Source: Actinomycetes bacterium (GTDB lineage Bacteria; Actinomycetota; Acidimicrobiia; Acidimicrobiales; Palsa-688). From it: a DNA stretch of 64,000 bases. Positions 39,401 to 47,639 of the stretch are shown piece after piece (position 1 is the stretch's first letter; every line of letters starts with the position of its first letter). The notes under the pieces are model-generated. The model saw nothing but the letters and a program-made list of their open reading frames with translations, had not been told where the DNA came from and ran no database searches. Both the position numbers and the translations under genes were made by a program. The DNA lies in NCBI GenBank assembly GCA_021808665.1, contig JAKBBA010000015.1, positions 1-64,000 of the forward strand, in the 5' to 3' direction.

Positions 39401-41278
39401 GTGACTGCACACAAGACAGGTTCCGACGCGGACGTACCCTACCGCCTCGACTGCCCTCTGACAGGCACGGTCGTGTCGGTTCCGGCCTGCGTTGGCGACC
39501 AGGTCAGGGCTGGCGCGGTAGTGGCCGTGGTCGAGTCGATGAAGATGGAGCACGAAGTGACAGCCCCCCAAGCCGGGAGGATCACGGCCGTCACCGTGGT
39601 CGCCGGCCAGGTTGTGACGGCCGGCGACCAGGTGGCTCTGCTCGCACCCGGCGTCGTCGAAGCCCCCGGTTCGCAGGTCGTCGCAGCTGACCACGGCGGC
39701 GCTGTGCGAGCGGACCTGGCCGAGGTACTCGACCGCCAGTCGATGGTCGGGGACGCCGCTAGACCTGATGCCGTCGCGCGGCGCCACGCCCTCGGACGGC
39801 GAACAGCCCGGGAGAACCTCGACGACTTGTGCGACCCGGGGTCGTTCGTCGAGTACGGCGCTCTGGCCCTGGCAGCCCAGCGCGACCGGAGGAGCCTCGA
39901 CGAGCTGATCAAGTCGACGCCCGCCGACGGCTTCATAGGCGGCGTGGCTAACGTCAACTCGAAGCTTTACGGCCCCGACGTGACGCGATGTGTCGTCGCT
40001 TCCTACGACTACACCGTGCTTGCAGGCACGCAGGGCTTCTACGGTCACCACAAGAAGGACAGGCTCTTCGAACTGGCGGCCCGGCAGGGTCTTCCCGTCG
40101 TGCTTTTCGCCGAGGGGGGAGGGGGGAGGCCCGGTGACACCTCCGCTCCTAGCGTCTCGGGTCTGGAGGTCATGGCATTCGCACTGTTCGGGCGTCTGAG
40201 CGGTCTGGTGCCTCTCGTGGGGATCGTGTCGGGGCGCTGCTTCGCCGGTAACGCGGCGCTTCTCGGCTGCTGTGACGTGATCATCGCAACTCCCGACGCG
40301 AACATCGGGATGGCAGGCCCGGCAATGATCGAAGGTGGTGGCCTCGGGTCGTACCGCCCGGAGGACATCGGCCCCCTCGACGTGCAGGTAGCCAACGGGG
40401 TGGTAGACGTCGTTGCCTCCGACGAAGCGGACGCCGTCGCCTGCGCCAAGCGCTACCTCGGTTACTTCCAAGGGACCCTGGCCGAGTGGGAATGCCCCGA
40501 CCAGACGCTGCTGCGAGGCGTCATACCAGCCGAACGGGTTCGCGTCTACGACATCCGCAAGGTCGTGGACGGCCTCGCCGACACGGGCAGCGTCTTAGAG
40601 TTGCGCTCCGGCTGGGGGCCGGGGATGGTCACCTGCCTGGGCCGGATCGAGGGACGTCCCGTCGGTATCATCGCGAACAACCCGGCCCATCTGGGCGGAG
40701 CGATCGACTCCGACGGGGCCGACAAAGCAGCGCGTTTCATGGGCTTGTGCGACGCCTTCGACATTCCCCTGCTGTTCTTGTGCGACACGCCAGGATTCAT
40801 GGTCGGCCCGGAGGCAGAAAAGACGGCGCAGGTGAGGCACTTCGCCCGGATGTTCGTGGTCGGCGCCAGCATCGACGTGCCTTTCGTCACCGTCATCCTC
40901 CGCAAGGGTTACGGCCTCGGGGCCCAGGCCATGGCAGGCGGAAGTTTCAGGGCGCCGGCGGTGACGGTTGCGTGGCCGACAGGGGAGATAGGCGGAATGG
41001 GCCTCGAAGGGGCGGTGCGCCTCGGGTTCCGCCGGGAGCTCGACGCCGCTCCGACTCCCGAGGCCCGGGCCGAACTGGAAGAACATCTCATCGAGGCCGC
41101 CTACCGCAACGGGAAGGCGCTCAACGCTGCAACCCATTTCGAGGTCGACGACGTCATCGACCCAGCCGACACTCGCAGGCGCATACTCGCCGTGCTCGGC
41201 GAGGCCGGGCCGCGCCCGGCGAGCGGGGCGCGCTCGGGGCAAAGAGCCAAGAAGCGTCCCTGCGTCGACACATGGTAG
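39401..41278 (+). CDS. biotinyl domain fused to acyl-CoA carboxyltransferase
   Basis: A 625-residue fusion. Residues 10-85 are a biotinyl domain with the biotin Lys in VVESMKMEHEV. Residues about 110-600 are a full carboxyltransferase with both halves: FYGHHKKDRLFELAARQG, GRCFAGNAALLGCCDVIIAT, PLLFLCDTPGFMVGPEAEKT and RKGYGLGAQAMAGGSFRAPA. Such enzymes carboxylate acetyl-, propionyl- or branched acyl-CoA using a separate biotin carboxylase, which is not in the window. Biotin is usually on the subunit with biotin carboxylase (AccA) in actinobacteria, so a biotinyl domain at the N-terminus of the carboxyltransferase is an unusual order. The start is a GTG. Confidence 0.85.
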   Translation: MTAHKTGSDADVPYRLDCPLTGTVVSVPACVGDQVRAGAVVAVVESMKMEHEVTAPQAGRITAVTVVAGQVVTAGDQVALLAPGVVEAPGSQVVAADHGGAVRADLAEVLDRQSMVGDAARPDAVARRHALGRRTARENLDDLCDPGSFVEYGALALAAQRDRRSLDELIKSTPADGFIGGVANVNSKLYGPDVTRCVVASYDYTVLAGTQGFYGHHKKDRLFELAARQGLPVVLFAEGGGGRPGDTSAPSVSGLEVMAFALFGRLSGLVPLVGIVSGRCFAGNAALLGCCDVIIATPDANIGMAGPAMIEGGGLGSYRPEDIGPLDVQVANGVVDVVASDEADAVACAKRYLGYFQGTLAEWECPDQTLLRGVIPAERVRVYDIRKVVDGLADTGSVLELRSGWGPGMVTCLGRIEGRPVGIIANNPAHLGGAIDSDGADKAARFMGLCDAFDIPLLFLCDTPGFMVGPEAEKTAQVRHFARMFVVGASIDVPFVTVILRKGYGLGAQAMAGGSFRAPAVTVAWPTGEIGGMGLEGAVRLGFRRELDAAPTPEARAELEEHLIEAAYRNGKALNAATHFEVDDVIDPADTRRRILAVLGEAGPRPASGARSGQRAKKRPCVDTW

Positions 41279-41363
41279 AGGCGACTCGGCGCTTAGTGGG
41301 ACGGCTTCGAGTACCGGCTGGCTGCCTTCCTATTTAGCCTTTTCAGGCGGGTAGCCTCGACGT

Positions 41364-41780
41364 ATGAGCAACGATTCCCCAAGCGTCGAGATGCCCAAGT
41401 CCGAGGAGGAGTGGAAGTCTCGTCTTAGCCCCGAGCAGTACGAGGTGCTGCGAAAAGCCGGCACGGAGAGGCCTTGGTCGGGTAAGTACGTGGACAACCA
41501 CGAGGATGGCACGTACACCTGCGCTGGCTGCGGCTCGGTCCTCTTCGACTCCTCCACGAAGTTCGAGTCCGGCAGCGGGTGGCCCAGCTTCTACGAGCCT
41601 GCCGTCGCCGAAGCAGTTGAAGTGGTCGAGGACCGAAGCCACGGCATGGTAAGAACGGAAGTCCGCTGCCGGCGCTGCGGCGGCCACCTCGGGCACGTCT
41701 TCGACGACGGTCCGAACCCGACGGGGCTGCGCTACTGCATGAACTCGCTTTCGTTGGACTTCAAGCCGGCGGCCGGTTGA
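41364..41780 (+). CDS. msrB: peptide-methionine (R)-S-oxide reductase
   Basis: A 138-residue MsrB. It has two CxxC zinc pairs ([11 protein letters not shown] near residue 51 and [14 protein letters not shown] near residue 98) and [13 protein letters not shown] for substrate binding. The catalytic Cys is in [12 protein letters not shown] near the C-terminus. It reduces methionine-R-sulfoxide in proteins using thioredoxin, repairing oxidative damage. Length and start are typical. It stands alone, 85 bases after the carboxyltransferase gene. Confidence 0.95.
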   Translation: MSNDSPSVEMPKSEEEWKSRLSPEQYEVLRKAGTERPWSGKYVDNHEDGTYTCAGCGSVLFDSSTKFESGSGWPSFYEPAVAEAVEVVEDRSHGMVRTEVRCRRCGGHLGHVFDDGPNPTGLRYCMNSLSLDFKPAAG

Positions 41781-41830
41781 CCGCCAGCTTGTAGAGTCCT
41801 AGAGCCGCTTTCGGGTCGCTTGCCGGCGGG

Positions 41831-42271
41831 TCAGCCTTGCGCTGCGAGACGCCGGGCGGCGGCGTTTCTCGCCGAGCGCATGTTGTGACGGCGCTTCCAG
41901 AAAGTCGTCTTCCACACCTTGAAACCGTCACGCCGACCCGGCTTAGGCTCGTGGCGGGGAGCAGGTGAGGTCTTGCGGCCGATGTCGTGCGCCCCGGTCG
42001 GGCACAGCAGGTCGGCATCTTCGAGGGCTTCTTCATCCCCGACGACCTGGTGCAGACGGACCCGGGCCTCGTGGCGAACCTGGCGCGACGTGCGCTTGCG
42101 ATGCTCCGGCGGATCCTCGACCAGCCCGTCGGGCGGTCTCGGGGACGCTTCGACAGGCTCCCCTGTCGAAGCTCGGACGGCTGGATCGCTCGAACGCACG
42201 TAGCTCACGAGGCCTACCTCCTTGTCTGCCGGCGCCGGACGGTGCCGGGTATTGCTATTAGATTCTGCCAC
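41831..42271 (-). CDS. hypothetical basic protein, 146 residues
   Basis: I do not recognise a named family. The first 100 residues are polar and Pro/Arg/Glu-rich, probably disordered. The last 30 (KVWKTTFWKRRHNMRSARNA, then AARRLAAQG) form a strongly basic amphipathic helix that could bind nucleic acid or ribosomes. The start at 42271 is a GTG with GGAG a few bases upstream. A 91-residue ORF in another frame overlaps it, but that one shows no recognisable pattern. The gene lies between convergent msrB and co-directional orn. Confidence 0.45.
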   Translation of the reverse strand: MAESNSNTRHRPAPADKEVGLVSYVRSSDPAVRASTGEPVEASPRPPDGLVEDPPEHRKRTSRQVRHEARVRLHQVVGDEEALEDADLLCPTGAHDIGRKTSPAPRHEPKPGRRDGFKVWKTTFWKRRHNMRSARNAAARRLAAQG

Positions 42272-42318
42272 CTGGCTCCGGTCTTGTGACGGATACGGAG
42301 CCGGAAATTCTGGCTTTC

Positions 42319-42873
42319 TCAGGTTTCGGAGGGTCCCCCGGCGGTCTTGAACATCGCCGTGCGGTAATAGCGCAGTTCCGACACGCTTTCTTGGATGTCG
42401 CCCAGAGCGCGGTGCGCGCCCGCCTTGCGCGGCGCCCCAGCCAGGACTTCTGGATACCAGCGCCGTGCGAGCTCCTTGAGGGTCGACACGTCCACCGACC
42501 TGTAGTGCAAGAAGTCGTCGATGTCGGGAAGCCAGCGAGCCAGGAAGCGCCTGTCGGTGCCGATCGAGTTGCCGCAGAGGGGGACGGTGCGCGCTTCGGC
42601 TATGTGGGCTCGCAAGAAGTCGAGTGTCGCTGCGCCGGCCTGCTGTAGGTCGAGCTGCGACGCCCGGATCTCGGGGAGCAGCCCACTTCGGGTGTGCATG
42701 TCACGCACAACCCGGTCCATGCCGTCCAGGTCGGCATCGCTGGCCGAGATCACCAGGTCCGGCCCTTCGGCGACGACGTCTAGGTCGTCGTCGGTTATCA
42801 GCGTGGCGATCTCGACGATCACGTGACGCTCCGGGTCGAGTCCGGTCATCTCGAGGTCCATCCATGCGAGCAT
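42319..42873 (-). CDS. orn: oligoribonuclease
   Basis: A 184-residue DEDDh 3'-5' exonuclease that finishes RNA decay by degrading short oligonucleotides, including pGpG from cyclic di-GMP breakdown. Visible are WMDLEMTGLDP (Asp, Glu of ExoI), VPLCGNSIGTDRRFLARWLP (Asp of ExoII) and RKAGAHRALGDIQESV (His, Asp of ExoIII). YRSVDVSTLKELARRWYP is the usual conserved helix. Length is normal. It fits with the several cyclic di-GMP genes nearby, though orn is a housekeeping gene. Confidence 0.95.
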   Translation of the reverse strand: MLAWMDLEMTGLDPERHVIVEIATLITDDDLDVVAEGPDLVISASDADLDGMDRVVRDMHTRSGLLPEIRASQLDLQQAGAATLDFLRAHIAEARTVPLCGNSIGTDRRFLARWLPDIDDFLHYRSVDVSTLKELARRWYPEVLAGAPRKAGAHRALGDIQESVSELRYYRTAMFKTAGGPSET

Positions 42874-42948
42874 CCCCCAAACCTAGCCGTACGCCGCGAC
42901 CCGGGATCCGGGCTGGATAGGGCGGTTCCCGTGGCTAGCCTTGAGGGC

Positions 42949-43386
42949 GTGTTAGAGGTGAAGCTGACCAGGCTCGACCCCGACCTGCGACTACCGGCGT
43001 ACGCAAGGTCGGGTGACGCCGGGCTGGACCTGTGCGCAAGGGTGCGGGCTACAGTTCCGGCGGCAGGCGGCAGGGTCGCAGTGCCCACAGGAGTAGCCGT
43101 CGCCATACCCGACGGGTACGCCGGGTTCGTCCTGCCGAGAAGCGGCCTCGCTCTGCGCCACGGGGTCACGCTCGCCAACGCTCCCGGTCTGATAGACAGC
43201 GGTTACCGGGGGGAGCTCGAAGTGATCTTGTTGAACACCGACCCCGACGCCAACTTCGAAGTGACAAGGGGGGACCGCATAGCCCAGTTGGTGGTGCAGC
43301 GCGTGGAGACCGTGACCCTGGCAGTGGTGGCTCAGCTGGACGGCACCGAGCGCGGTGCCGGCCGTTTCGGCCATACGGGCCGCTGA
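42949..43386 (+). CDS. dut: deoxyuridine 5'-triphosphate nucleotidohydrolase (dUTPase)
   Basis: A 145-residue trimeric dUTPase that turns dUTP into dUMP and keeps uracil out of DNA. Motifs 1-5 are visible: GDAGLDLCA, LPRSGLALRHGV, NAPGLIDSGYRGEL (catalytic Asp), GDRIAQLVVQRV and ERGAGRFGHTGR. The fifth is altered from RGxGGFGSTG, with Arg and His replacing Gly and Ser. The GTG at 42949 fits the family start; GTG at 42931 or 42958 are alternatives. It is divergent from orn and is followed 40 bases on by a DNA glycosylase gene, a sensible repair pairing. Confidence 0.92.
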   Translation: MLEVKLTRLDPDLRLPAYARSGDAGLDLCARVRATVPAAGGRVAVPTGVAVAIPDGYAGFVLPRSGLALRHGVTLANAPGLIDSGYRGELEVILLNTDPDANFEVTRGDRIAQLVVQRVETVTLAVVAQLDGTERGAGRFGHTGR

Positions 43387-43426
43387 CCCACACGGTGCAC
43401 GACACATTCGCCGTCGGAGGCGCCTG

Positions 43427-44287
43427 ATGCCTGAGCTGCCAGAAGTGGAGGCTCTGGCGTTCTTCCTTCAAGCCAAGACGGTCGGAAGGCCGGTGCGAAG
43501 AGCAGAACTGGGCTCGCTGTCCGCCCTTAAAACCTACGATCCCGCCTGGTCGGGACTGCTAGGAAAGCGGGTGTCTGCGGTGGAGCGCAGAGGGAAGTAC
43601 CTGTGCGTGAACCTCGACGGGATTTGGCTGGTGGTGCATCTGGCCAGGGCGGGTTGGGTGCGCTGGAGGGACCGCCTGGCGGCCACTGCCGTCAAGGTGT
43701 CCAAGGGGCCCCTGGCCGCCAGGATCGGTTTCGAGGAGGGCGACGGTTTCGACATCACCGAGCAGGGGACCGAGAAACGCCTGGCTATGTGGTTGGTCCC
43801 CACTCCCCAAGGCGTTCCGGGGGTCGCCCGGCTGGGACCCGACCCACTCGGGGAGGACTTCGACGCCGCCACGCTCGGGCGTGTCTTGCGCGGCGGGGGA
43901 GGCCAGCTCAAGGCTGCCCTGTCGGATCAGTCTCTCATCGCCGGGGTCGGTAACGCCTACTCAGACGAAGCGTTGCACGCCGCTCGCCTGTCGCCGTTCA
44001 AGCCGGCGGCGAAGCTGACCGACGACGAGGTAGCCCGCCTCCACGGCGCCCTCGTGGGGGTTCTGTCGGCCGCAGTCGAGCGTTGCAGGGGGATGGACGC
44101 CGGCGAGCTGAAATCCGACAAGAAGTCGTCGATGGCCGTGCACGCCAGGACCGGCCTGGCCTGTCCGGTGTGCGGCGACAAAGTGAGAGAGGTGTCGTAT
44201 GCGACGAGAACCTTCCAGTACTGCCCGACCTGCCAGACCGGCGGGAAGGTCCTAGCCGACAGGCGCATGTCGCGCCTGTTGAAGTGA
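43427..44287 (+). CDS. Fpg/Nei family DNA glycosylase
   Basis: A 286-residue base-excision glycosylase/AP lyase. It starts MPELPEVEAL, with the catalytic Pro2 and Glu3. It has the helix-two-turn-helix region LIAGVGNAYSDEALHAARLS with the conserved Asn, and a C-terminal zinc finger CPVC...CPTC followed by the DNA-reading Arg region. It removes oxidised purines or pyrimidines. LVVHLARAGWVRW corresponds to the Fpg intercalating strand but is less canonical, so Fpg versus Nei activity cannot be settled. The ATG at 43427 has GGAGG six bases upstream, rejecting a 24-residue longer reading. It is likely co-transcribed with dut. Confidence 0.9.
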   Translation: MPELPEVEALAFFLQAKTVGRPVRRAELGSLSALKTYDPAWSGLLGKRVSAVERRGKYLCVNLDGIWLVVHLARAGWVRWRDRLAATAVKVSKGPLAARIGFEEGDGFDITEQGTEKRLAMWLVPTPQGVPGVARLGPDPLGEDFDAATLGRVLRGGGGQLKAALSDQSLIAGVGNAYSDEALHAARLSPFKPAAKLTDDEVARLHGALVGVLSAAVERCRGMDAGELKSDKKSSMAVHARTGLACPVCGDKVREVSYATRTFQYCPTCQTGGKVLADRRMSRLLK

Positions 44288-44327
44288 CGTCGCCAGCCGT
44301 GAGGCCGTCGTTCAGGGGGAGGCCGTC

Positions 44328-44927
44328 ATGAGTCGACGCGGGGCGCGGCCAGGTGACGGGACGGGAGACCCAACCGGCGACGACAGGCCGCTGACCGAGA
44401 CCGACCCCGACAACAACGTGGTGTTTCGAGGGGTCCACTGGCATCGAGGTCAGGGCGACGTGATGTTCTTCGATCGCGACGCCGAAGAGTGGGTTCGGTG
44501 GGCTCCCGGCGTCGACGCGCCGCCGCTGCCGCCCCGCTGGCAGATGCTCGGCGTGCCGACGAAAGTTTCACGGCCGGCATGGCGATCCCCGTGGCGGCTG
44601 ATACCTACGCTGCTGGTCGTCGCAGCGGTCCTCTACGCCGTCTACCAGGGAGTGACGCCCAGCGCGAATCAGAGCGCCTCGCAGGCCAAGCAAGCACAAG
44701 CCCTCGTCGGCAAATGCCTGGTCGCCAACGGCACCTTCGACGGGCACCCCCGCTACAGCGCCACGCCGGTGTCGTGCTCATCGGCCAAAGCGACGGCAAA
44801 AGTCGTTTCGGCTATACCGTCCTACCCGCCGGGCCAGTTGTGCCCTGCCGGCACCGTAGGCGTGGAGATAGCCGACCTCAACGCCGTTCACCCCTACGTG
44901 GAGTGCATCCGCGATCTGTCCGGGTAG
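44328..44927 (+). CDS. single-pass membrane protein with LppU-like C-terminal domain
   Basis: A 199-residue protein. The N-terminal 85 residues are cytoplasmic, with FRGVHWHRGQGDVMFFDRDA and EEWVRWAPG. A membrane helix (LIPTLLVVAAVLYAVYQGV) follows near residue 100. The outside part has ALVGKCLVANG, TPVSCSSAKATAKVVSAI, PGQLCPAG and YVECIRDLSG, a four-Cys pattern like actinobacterial LppU/septum-formation type domains, which probably form two disulfides. Function is unknown. It lies 40 bases after the glycosylase gene in the same direction. Confidence 0.6.
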   Translation: MSRRGARPGDGTGDPTGDDRPLTETDPDNNVVFRGVHWHRGQGDVMFFDRDAEEWVRWAPGVDAPPLPPRWQMLGVPTKVSRPAWRSPWRLIPTLLVVAAVLYAVYQGVTPSANQSASQAKQAQALVGKCLVANGTFDGHPRYSATPVSCSSAKATAKVVSAIPSYPPGQLCPAGTVGVEIADLNAVHPYVECIRDLSG

Positions 44928-45030
44928 CAGCCGCCGGTCGGTAGGTAGCCAGTAGGCAGACTTCAGCGCCGGGACGCTCCGGGAACCCGTTCGAGGGCCT
45001 GGAACGGTCTGATAAGATAGGAGAAGAATT

Positions 45031-45103
45031 GCGGACGTGGCTCAGCTGGTAGAGCATCACCTTGCCAAGGTGAGGGTCGCGGGTTCGAATCCCGTCGTCC
45101 GCT
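45031..45103 (+). tRNA. tRNA-Gly (anticodon GCC)
   Basis: A full cloverleaf is visible. The acceptor stem GCGGACG pairs with CGTCCGC, the D-arm is GGCTCAGCTGGTAGAGC, and the anticodon stem TCACC/GGTGA encloses the loop TTGCCAA with anticodon GCC. The T-arm contains GGTTCGAATCC. The discriminator is T and CCA is not encoded. A loose -10-like TAAGAT lies at 45013-45018. Confidence 0.97.
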
Positions 45104-45223
45104 CCAAGAGTCGCAGGGCAGGGTCGGGGCCTTCTTACACTGTTTTGCGCGAATTGGCGCTGAGCGACAGCGCTTCTGCCGAGCTCCTACAGCGCCGGTG
45201 CCGCCACGACGAAGACCGTCTTC

Positions 45224-46462
45224 GTGACCCTCACCTACCCGCCTGCGAGCGCGCACGGGGACGGTACTTTCCTGATCGGCCGCCAGCCCGTCTTCGACGG
45301 CGACTTGACGCTTTGGGGATACGAGCTTTTGTTCCGAGGGCCAGCGGGGTCGGCGGTCGACGGGGAGAAGATGACCGCCGAGGTCCTGCTCAGAGCCGGA
45401 ATGGACATAGGACTTCACAACCTGGCCGGTGACAGTCGCGTCCTGGTCAACGCGACCCGCCCTTTCGTCACAGGCGACCTCGGTATTCCGCTACCTCCCG
45501 AGAGGACCGTGGTGGAAGTCCTCGAAGACGTCGCCCACGACGCCGACGTCCTCGACGGGATCAGAAGGCTCCAGGCTGACGGCTACATGGTCGCGTTAGA
45601 CGACTACGTGTGGGCCGAAGGCGACGAGGCGATCCTGTCGACGGTCGACTTGGTCAAGCTGGACGTGCTCGCCCTCGGCGAGAGCCTCGGCGAGCACTAC
45701 GACAGGGTGGTGGGTTACTGCGAAAACCTGCTCGCCGAGAAGGTGGAAACCGCCGACGAGCTCGAGATGTGCAAGAGGATGGGCTTCGCCCTTTTCCAGG
45801 GCTATCTGCTGTCGCGACCTCAGGTGCTGAGAGGCCGAACCTTGACTCCTGGCCGGGCCACGAGCCTGCGTCTCATAGCCCAGCTGTGCTCCGACGACGC
45901 CGACCCGAGATCGGTGGAGGACACGATCGAGTCGTGTCCCGGCCTCAGCTTGCGCTTCTTGCGGGCGGCGGGTGTCGGGGCGGCCGTCGGGCTGCGCCGC
46001 CCGATCAGCTCTATCCGCGAAGGCGTGGTGCTTCTCGGGCAGCGTCGTATGCGCGCATGGGCATCCATAATGATCCTTGAGGACACAGGCGTTACCGCTC
46101 CAGCTCAACTCTTGACGGCCCTCACCAGGGCGAGGCTCTGCGAGCTTCTGGCGGACGTCGTCGATCCGACCCGCTCGGCCTCGGCTTTCACGCTCGGAAT
46201 GCTGTCGGCGATGGAGATGCTGATGGGCATAGCCAAGACCGAAATACTACAAACCGTCACCGTCACCGACGAGCTGGCCGAGGCGCTGCTCGACATGACC
46301 GGACCCCTTGGGGGGATCCTCTCAGACGTGCTGGCATGGGAGCAGGGCAGCCCGCTGCTGATGCGCAGCGGTGTGAGCATCGCGAAGCTCAACGCGGCCT
46401 GTGCTCAAGCGCTCGCATGGGCGAGTGAAATGTTCGCCCCGCTGGCGAACCCTGGGGGCTGA
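45224..46462 (+). CDS. EAL-HDOD (YuxH/CdgJ-type) signalling protein, degenerate EAL
   Basis: A 412-residue protein. Residues 15-200 form an EAL-like domain (FLIGRQPVFDGDLTLWGYEL, then LFRG). The EAL motif is replaced by ELL, and the barrel (VALDDYVW, LVKLDVL, LLAEKVET) keeps only part of the metal ligands, so it is probably inactive against cyclic di-GMP. Residues 205-395 are an HDOD domain (IESCPGLSLRFLRAAGVGAA, then SSIREGVVLLGQRRMRAW). Related proteins such as CdgJ bind regulators and affect motility. The start is a GTG. It stands alone downstream of tRNA-Gly. Confidence 0.85.
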   Translation: MTLTYPPASAHGDGTFLIGRQPVFDGDLTLWGYELLFRGPAGSAVDGEKMTAEVLLRAGMDIGLHNLAGDSRVLVNATRPFVTGDLGIPLPPERTVVEVLEDVAHDADVLDGIRRLQADGYMVALDDYVWAEGDEAILSTVDLVKLDVLALGESLGEHYDRVVGYCENLLAEKVETADELEMCKRMGFALFQGYLLSRPQVLRGRTLTPGRATSLRLIAQLCSDDADPRSVEDTIESCPGLSLRFLRAAGVGAAVGLRRPISSIREGVVLLGQRRMRAWASIMILEDTGVTAPAQLLTALTRARLCELLADVVDPTRSASAFTLGMLSAMEMLMGIAKTEILQTVTVTDELAEALLDMTGPLGGILSDVLAWEQGSPLLMRSGVSIAKLNAACAQALAWASEMFAPLANPGG

Positions 46463-46480
46463 CAAACTAGGATCGCCTGC

Positions 46481-46621
46481 GTGGAGGAACCCCAGGAGCA
46501 AACGCCCAGACCCGATGACACCGTCGCCTTCCAGCGTTTCTACGACTCGACTCCCGAGCGGAGAACCTCGAGAAGCCTTTGGTACAGGCTCTTGGTCGGA
46601 TGGTGGCGGGGCCGCCGCTGA
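46481..46621 (+). CDS. possible small basic protein, 46 residues
   Basis: A GTG-started frame reads EEPQEQTPRPDDTVAFQRFY, then DSTPERR and the basic aromatic end SLWYRLLVGWWRGRR. It could be a membrane-associated peptide. It fills most of the gap between the EAL-HDOD gene and the AIM24 gene, in the same direction as the former, 18 bases after its stop. The composition (Trp, Tyr, Arg rather than the Ala/Gly/Arg/Pro noise of shadow frames) supports it, but the ribosome-binding site is weak. Confidence 0.35.
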   Translation: MEEPQEQTPRPDDTVAFQRFYDSTPERRTSRSLWYRLLVGWWRGRR

Positions 46622-46669
46622 ACTCCTAGGAGCTGGTGTCGACGGAAGCGGCGCGGCCCCGACGGCTTC

Positions 46670-47638
46670 TCACCAGGCGCGCTGGGTGAAGCGGCAACTC
46701 TCGTCGAAATCACCGCCGGGGTCGGCCAGGCGGTCATAGTTGGATTGCAGTGCGACACGCCCGGGACCTCTAAGCCTCAGCCACAGGTAACGGTTCGCCC
46801 AGGACCGCCAAAGTTTCGCTCCCGCTGCGGGGAACTCGACGTGGAGCTCCCAGGACACCCCAGGATCTTTGAACAGCACCGAGGGCGGTTTGACGAGTAC
46901 CGTTTCGCCGGCGGCCAGGTCTCGAAACGAGACGTCACCCCCCGCTTGGAGTAAAACCACGCCCGGCTCGGATCCGGTGCTGAAGCGGTCCACCTGGACG
47001 CCGAGCGGGTAGACGACCGCGGAAACGCCGGTCCGGTCCCGCCGCGAGCCGACGTCGACACCGGAAAGGTCAAGGGCCATTCCAAGCAGGCCCGAAGCGG
47101 ACCCGACGTCCCCTCCAAACCCCCCACCACGGGATCGGAACCAGATCCCGCTGTCGTAGAAGTCGTGTGTGACCGAGCCGCTGGTGGCGACCATGCGATG
47201 CTCTCGCACGTCGATGGCCTGCCCAGCTTGGAGCGGTACCGCGACCATCTCGCCGGGCGTGTCAGCCGAAACGGCGACAGTCCCCGGTCCTGTCGCTTGG
47301 AGCAGGCTTACCGGCTGGCCCGCCCAGGTGCGCTGCCAGCCTTGGCGCGTCGGCGCCTGCGACGTCGAGACCGTCACGTCGGACCACAACAAGGTGTGCG
47401 CGGGGAACAGCACCGTGTCATCGCCGGACAGTCTCATCTCGGCCACAGGGCACAAAACCCCGAGGATCGTGGCGCTGCTACGGCCGATCTGGATCTGCGC
47501 CCGGTCGGCGATGGGAGGCAGTTGCGTCCAGCCGGTCGAGCTCGCCTGGGTTACGTCCAGAGGGGCTCCGCAAGCGGGACACTGCGAAGCTGTCAAGTCG
47601 GATGTCACGCGGCAGTAAGGGCACGTGTATTCGCTCAT
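46670..47638 (-). CDS. AIM24-family protein with N-terminal zinc ribbon
   Basis: A 322-residue protein. The N-terminal zinc ribbon has two Cys pairs (YTCPYCRVTS and SQCPACGAPL). The rest is an AIM24-type beta-rich fold: GPGTVAVSADTPGEMVAVPL, a DVREHRMVATSGSV strand, and GPGRVALQSNYDRLA at the C-terminus. AIM24 proteins occur as mitochondrial inner-membrane factors and as bacterial proteins of unclear role. There is no signal peptide. It starts one base before the stop of a second AIM24-type gene, so the two are co-transcribed and probably paralogous partners. Confidence 0.75.
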   Translation of the reverse strand: MSEYTCPYCRVTSDLTASQCPACGAPLDVTQASSTGWTQLPPIADRAQIQIGRSSATILGVLCPVAEMRLSGDDTVLFPAHTLLWSDVTVSTSQAPTRQGWQRTWAGQPVSLLQATGPGTVAVSADTPGEMVAVPLQAGQAIDVREHRMVATSGSVTHDFYDSGIWFRSRGGGFGGDVGSASGLLGMALDLSGVDVGSRRDRTGVSAVVYPLGVQVDRFSTGSEPGVVLLQAGGDVSFRDLAAGETVLVKPPSVLFKDPGVSWELHVEFPAAGAKLWRSWANRYLWLRLRGPGRVALQSNYDRLADPGGDFDESCRFTQRAW

Positions 47639-47639
47639 G

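Noticed and set aside
45224..46462. Active EAL cyclic di-GMP phosphodiesterase
   Set aside because: The EAL motif is replaced by ELL and several metal ligands are missing, so it is listed as a degenerate EAL-HDOD protein.
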